A stretch of 64,000 bases of DNA from Candidatus Kapaibacterium thiocyanatum (GTDB taxonomy: Bacteria > Bacteroidota > Ignavibacteria > Kapaibacteriales > Kapaibacteriaceae), in the NCBI GenBank assembly GCA_001899175.1, contig MKVH01000021.1, forward strand, positions 248,001 to 312,000, in the 5' to 3' direction. The position numbers and the translations under genes were made by a program. The notes under the pieces were generated by a model. It was given only the letters and a program-made list of their open reading frames with translations. It was not told the DNA's origin and made no database searches. Within the stretch, counting starts at the first letter, position 1. Each line of letters begins with the position of its first letter. Shown here piece after piece: positions 62,431 through 64,000 of the stretch.

Positions 62431-62465
62431 TCACGGAACATCACGAATACGGCCACTTTTTCACG
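62431..62465. repeat. TCACG motifs in helical phase between tRNA-Arg and the integrase
   Basis: TCACG starts at 62431, 62441 and 62461, that is 10 and 20 bp apart. A CCTTGA/TCAAGG inverted repeat (62494-62499, 62507-62512) follows. The position between the tRNA and integrase suits arm-type integrase sites, but three copies of five bases are weak evidence. Confidence 0.3.
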
Positions 62466-62545
62466 CCGATTTTCGGTTTTTTCCTCGCATTCCCCTTGAA
62501 TTTCCCTCAAGGAAATGACGAAAAGTGCTCTGCTCGAAGATGCGA

Positions 62546-63977
62546 TTATTCATCCTCGTCGCCGTCACCTTCATCCTCAACAGTATCCCCACGAAGGACG
62601 CCCATTCCCCGGTTCCGCAGGGCTTCTCTCAGCAGCGCCTCGTTCCGGTTGGCAGCTTCCCGGTCAGCCTGGTCCATGAGAGACGACATCGCGGCCTGCT
62701 CATACACCGTGTAGACCTCACGGGTCAGATTCGCATCCCGGTGCCGCAGGATCTTCGCGCTGTCATCCAGGGTCACGCCTCCCATCTTCAGATTGTGCCG
62801 GAACGTGCGCCGGAGCGTATGCCATCCATTCTTACCCTTGATCCCGACGCGCTCCATTGCAGCATTCAGGCGCTTCGTCAGGTTGGACTTTGACTTGTCG
62901 CTCCACGGAAAGAGCTTCGTCGTCAGGGCATCAACGATGATATTCCCGTCCTTGTCCTTGAGTGGCGACGAATCTATAAGACTCTTCGGATGCCAGCGGA
63001 ATCCACGCTCGGCCCTGACCTCGCGGAACAGCTCGTCCAGACGACGGCTTATCGGTAGCCATTCAGCCTGGGCATCCACCTTGTTCTCAATACAGACGGC
63101 CCGGACTCCGTCCAGATCATAGATCCATTTGTCGTCGAACCGTAGGGATTCTCCGATTCTCATCCCGCTGTGATAGATCGTCTCGACGAGCAACAGGAAT
63201 ATCCGCGCGCTTTTGCGCTGCGTTTCCGTCCTCACCTTGCCGTCGGCACCTACGGGTTCCGCTTTCTCAGCCAGGTCGACATACAATGCAACCCATTCCG
63301 GCCCTGTGAGGACGACAGGAACTTTCTTCGCCCCAACCTTTTGCCGGTATGGGGAGAGCTTCGGAATACGATCGAGGTACTTCTTTTCATAGCACCACTG
63401 CAGATACGTCGTGTAGTTCGTGAGGTAGGAGTTGATCGATCCCCGCTTCCCGGTCCAGTTCTCGACGAACACCATGACGGCCTCCTCGATCACCTCCGGC
63501 GTCAGTTCTACCGGCCGGAGCTTCAGATAGGCATCGAGATATGCCGTTACCGTCGTAGAAGCGAGCTTCCGCACCTTCAAGTACCGCTCGTACTCCTTCT
63601 ATGCTTCGTTAGGGGTAACCCGCTTGGGCTTCTTCGTCCTGCGTGGTTCTTCCGCCAGGACATCGTCGGGTGCGGCAACATGCGTTGGATGCGCCACAGG
63701 CTGTACTACCTGCTCCAGACCATTGGCTCGTCGCCACAGGATCCAGAGCATTTCGATCGCAATCGCCTTGTTCTCTTCCGTCGCTGGTAGCCCTGTTGCG
63801 ATCGGCGCGCTGCCCTTGAATTCGATATACAACCTGTTGCAGGCAGCCGGCTTGTACACGGAGCCAGGATACTCCTTGATGTTCTTCTTCTCTACCGCTT
63901 TTCTTCGAAGCGGACTTGCTCCTGGAGGCGGTCTTCTTCGGCTTCGGTTTTCCCGCGCCATTGGCTGTTCTGCCCAT
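62546..63977 (-). pseudogene. Tyrosine recombinase interrupted by an amber codon and a probable frameshift
   Basis: The catalytic part (344 residues from TTG 63580) has all active-site residues: R141 (GMRIGES), K167, H254 and R257 (HTLRRTF), H280 and Y290. Immediately upstream, in the same frame, a TAG at 63601-63599 separates it from 120 codons whose sequence, NRLYIEFKGSAPIATGLP then ATEENKAIAIEML, is a typical integrase arm-binding domain. The N-terminus of that part looks shifted. Reading from ATG 63977 gives a plausible Lys/Ser-rich start (MGRTANGAGKPKPKK), and removing one A from the AAAA run at 63902-63899 joins it to AVEKKNIKEYPGSVY. Two lesions suggest a decayed gene. A short active protein from an internal start, or assembly errors, remain possible. 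Confidence 0.75.
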
Positions 63978-64000
63978 CTCGGTCGTATGATGTCATTGTG

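Larger units (their letters stand above)
62364..64000. mobile_element. Left edge of a second integrated element at tRNA-Arg
   Basis: A tyrosine recombinase reading frame points toward tRNA-Arg and begins close to the window end, the usual layout of a tRNA-targeted genomic island. The element continues past 64000, so its content and the distal repeat are not visible. The integrase is disrupted, suggesting the island is immobilised. Confidence 0.55.

Overview
The window (64 kb, GC-rich, mostly dense coding) looks like chromosome of a Bacteroidota/Chlorobiota-lineage bacterium, most like the Ignavibacteria / Candidatus Kapaibacteria group. The reasons are several very large secreted proteins ending in type IX secretion (T9SS) sorting-like domains, PorV-like and PorW/SprE-like genes, a GWxTD protein, a TonB receptor with a carboxypeptidase-like plug extension, and a perfect Bacteroidota-type promoter (TTTG-N19-TAnnTTTG) in front of rpsT. 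The taxonomic call is inference from gene content; no 16S gene is present.

Layout. (1) 380-8879, plus strand: three secreted proteins of unknown function, at least two of them probable T9SS cargo. (2) 8880-16160: a gene-poor flank and then a compact integrated element. It holds an acidic-tailed HTH protein, an inverted array of five identical 27-bp repeats, a TOPRIM/DUF3987 primase-helicase-like protein, an excisionase-like HTH protein, and a tyrosine recombinase with sequence repeats phased near one helical turn on both sides. It carries no obvious cargo, so it looks like a replication/integration module. (3) 16220-20428, minus: lipoprotein, NuoL, class II glutamine amidotransferase, CADD-type 4-aminobenzoate synthase; then clpS on plus. 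(4) 20840-32031, minus: a tightly packed eight-gene envelope operon read GWxTD protein, LpxL-type acyltransferase, GT9 heptosyltransferase, RluB-type pseudouridine synthase, BatA/VWA protein, J-domain protein, M61 peptidase, PorW-like TPR lipoprotein. (5) 32110-40657, minus: TonB receptor, 1413-aa secreted protein, PorV-like barrel. (6) 40709-50603, minus: lnt, two M16 peptidase genes (one active, one inactive), a YIP1-like membrane protein, ECF sigma and its anti-sigma, then an Asp-box propeller T9SS cargo. (7) 50677-59847, minus: two giant secreted proteins, followed by tRNA-Leu(UAA), a DedA protein and murQ. (8) 61897-64000: rpsT, tRNA-Arg(ACG) with a strong terminator, and the edge of a second integrated element whose integrase is broken by an amber codon and probably a frameshift.

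Taken together, most chromosomal genes serve the cell envelope: lipoprotein maturation (lnt), LPS assembly (LpxL, GT9), muropeptide recycling (murQ), T9SS export (PorV, PorW) and its cargo, and stress sensing (ECF sigma/anti-sigma). The most unusual parts are the repeat array at 10821-11235 and the 10-bp-phased pentamer array at 14485-14549, both inside the first element.
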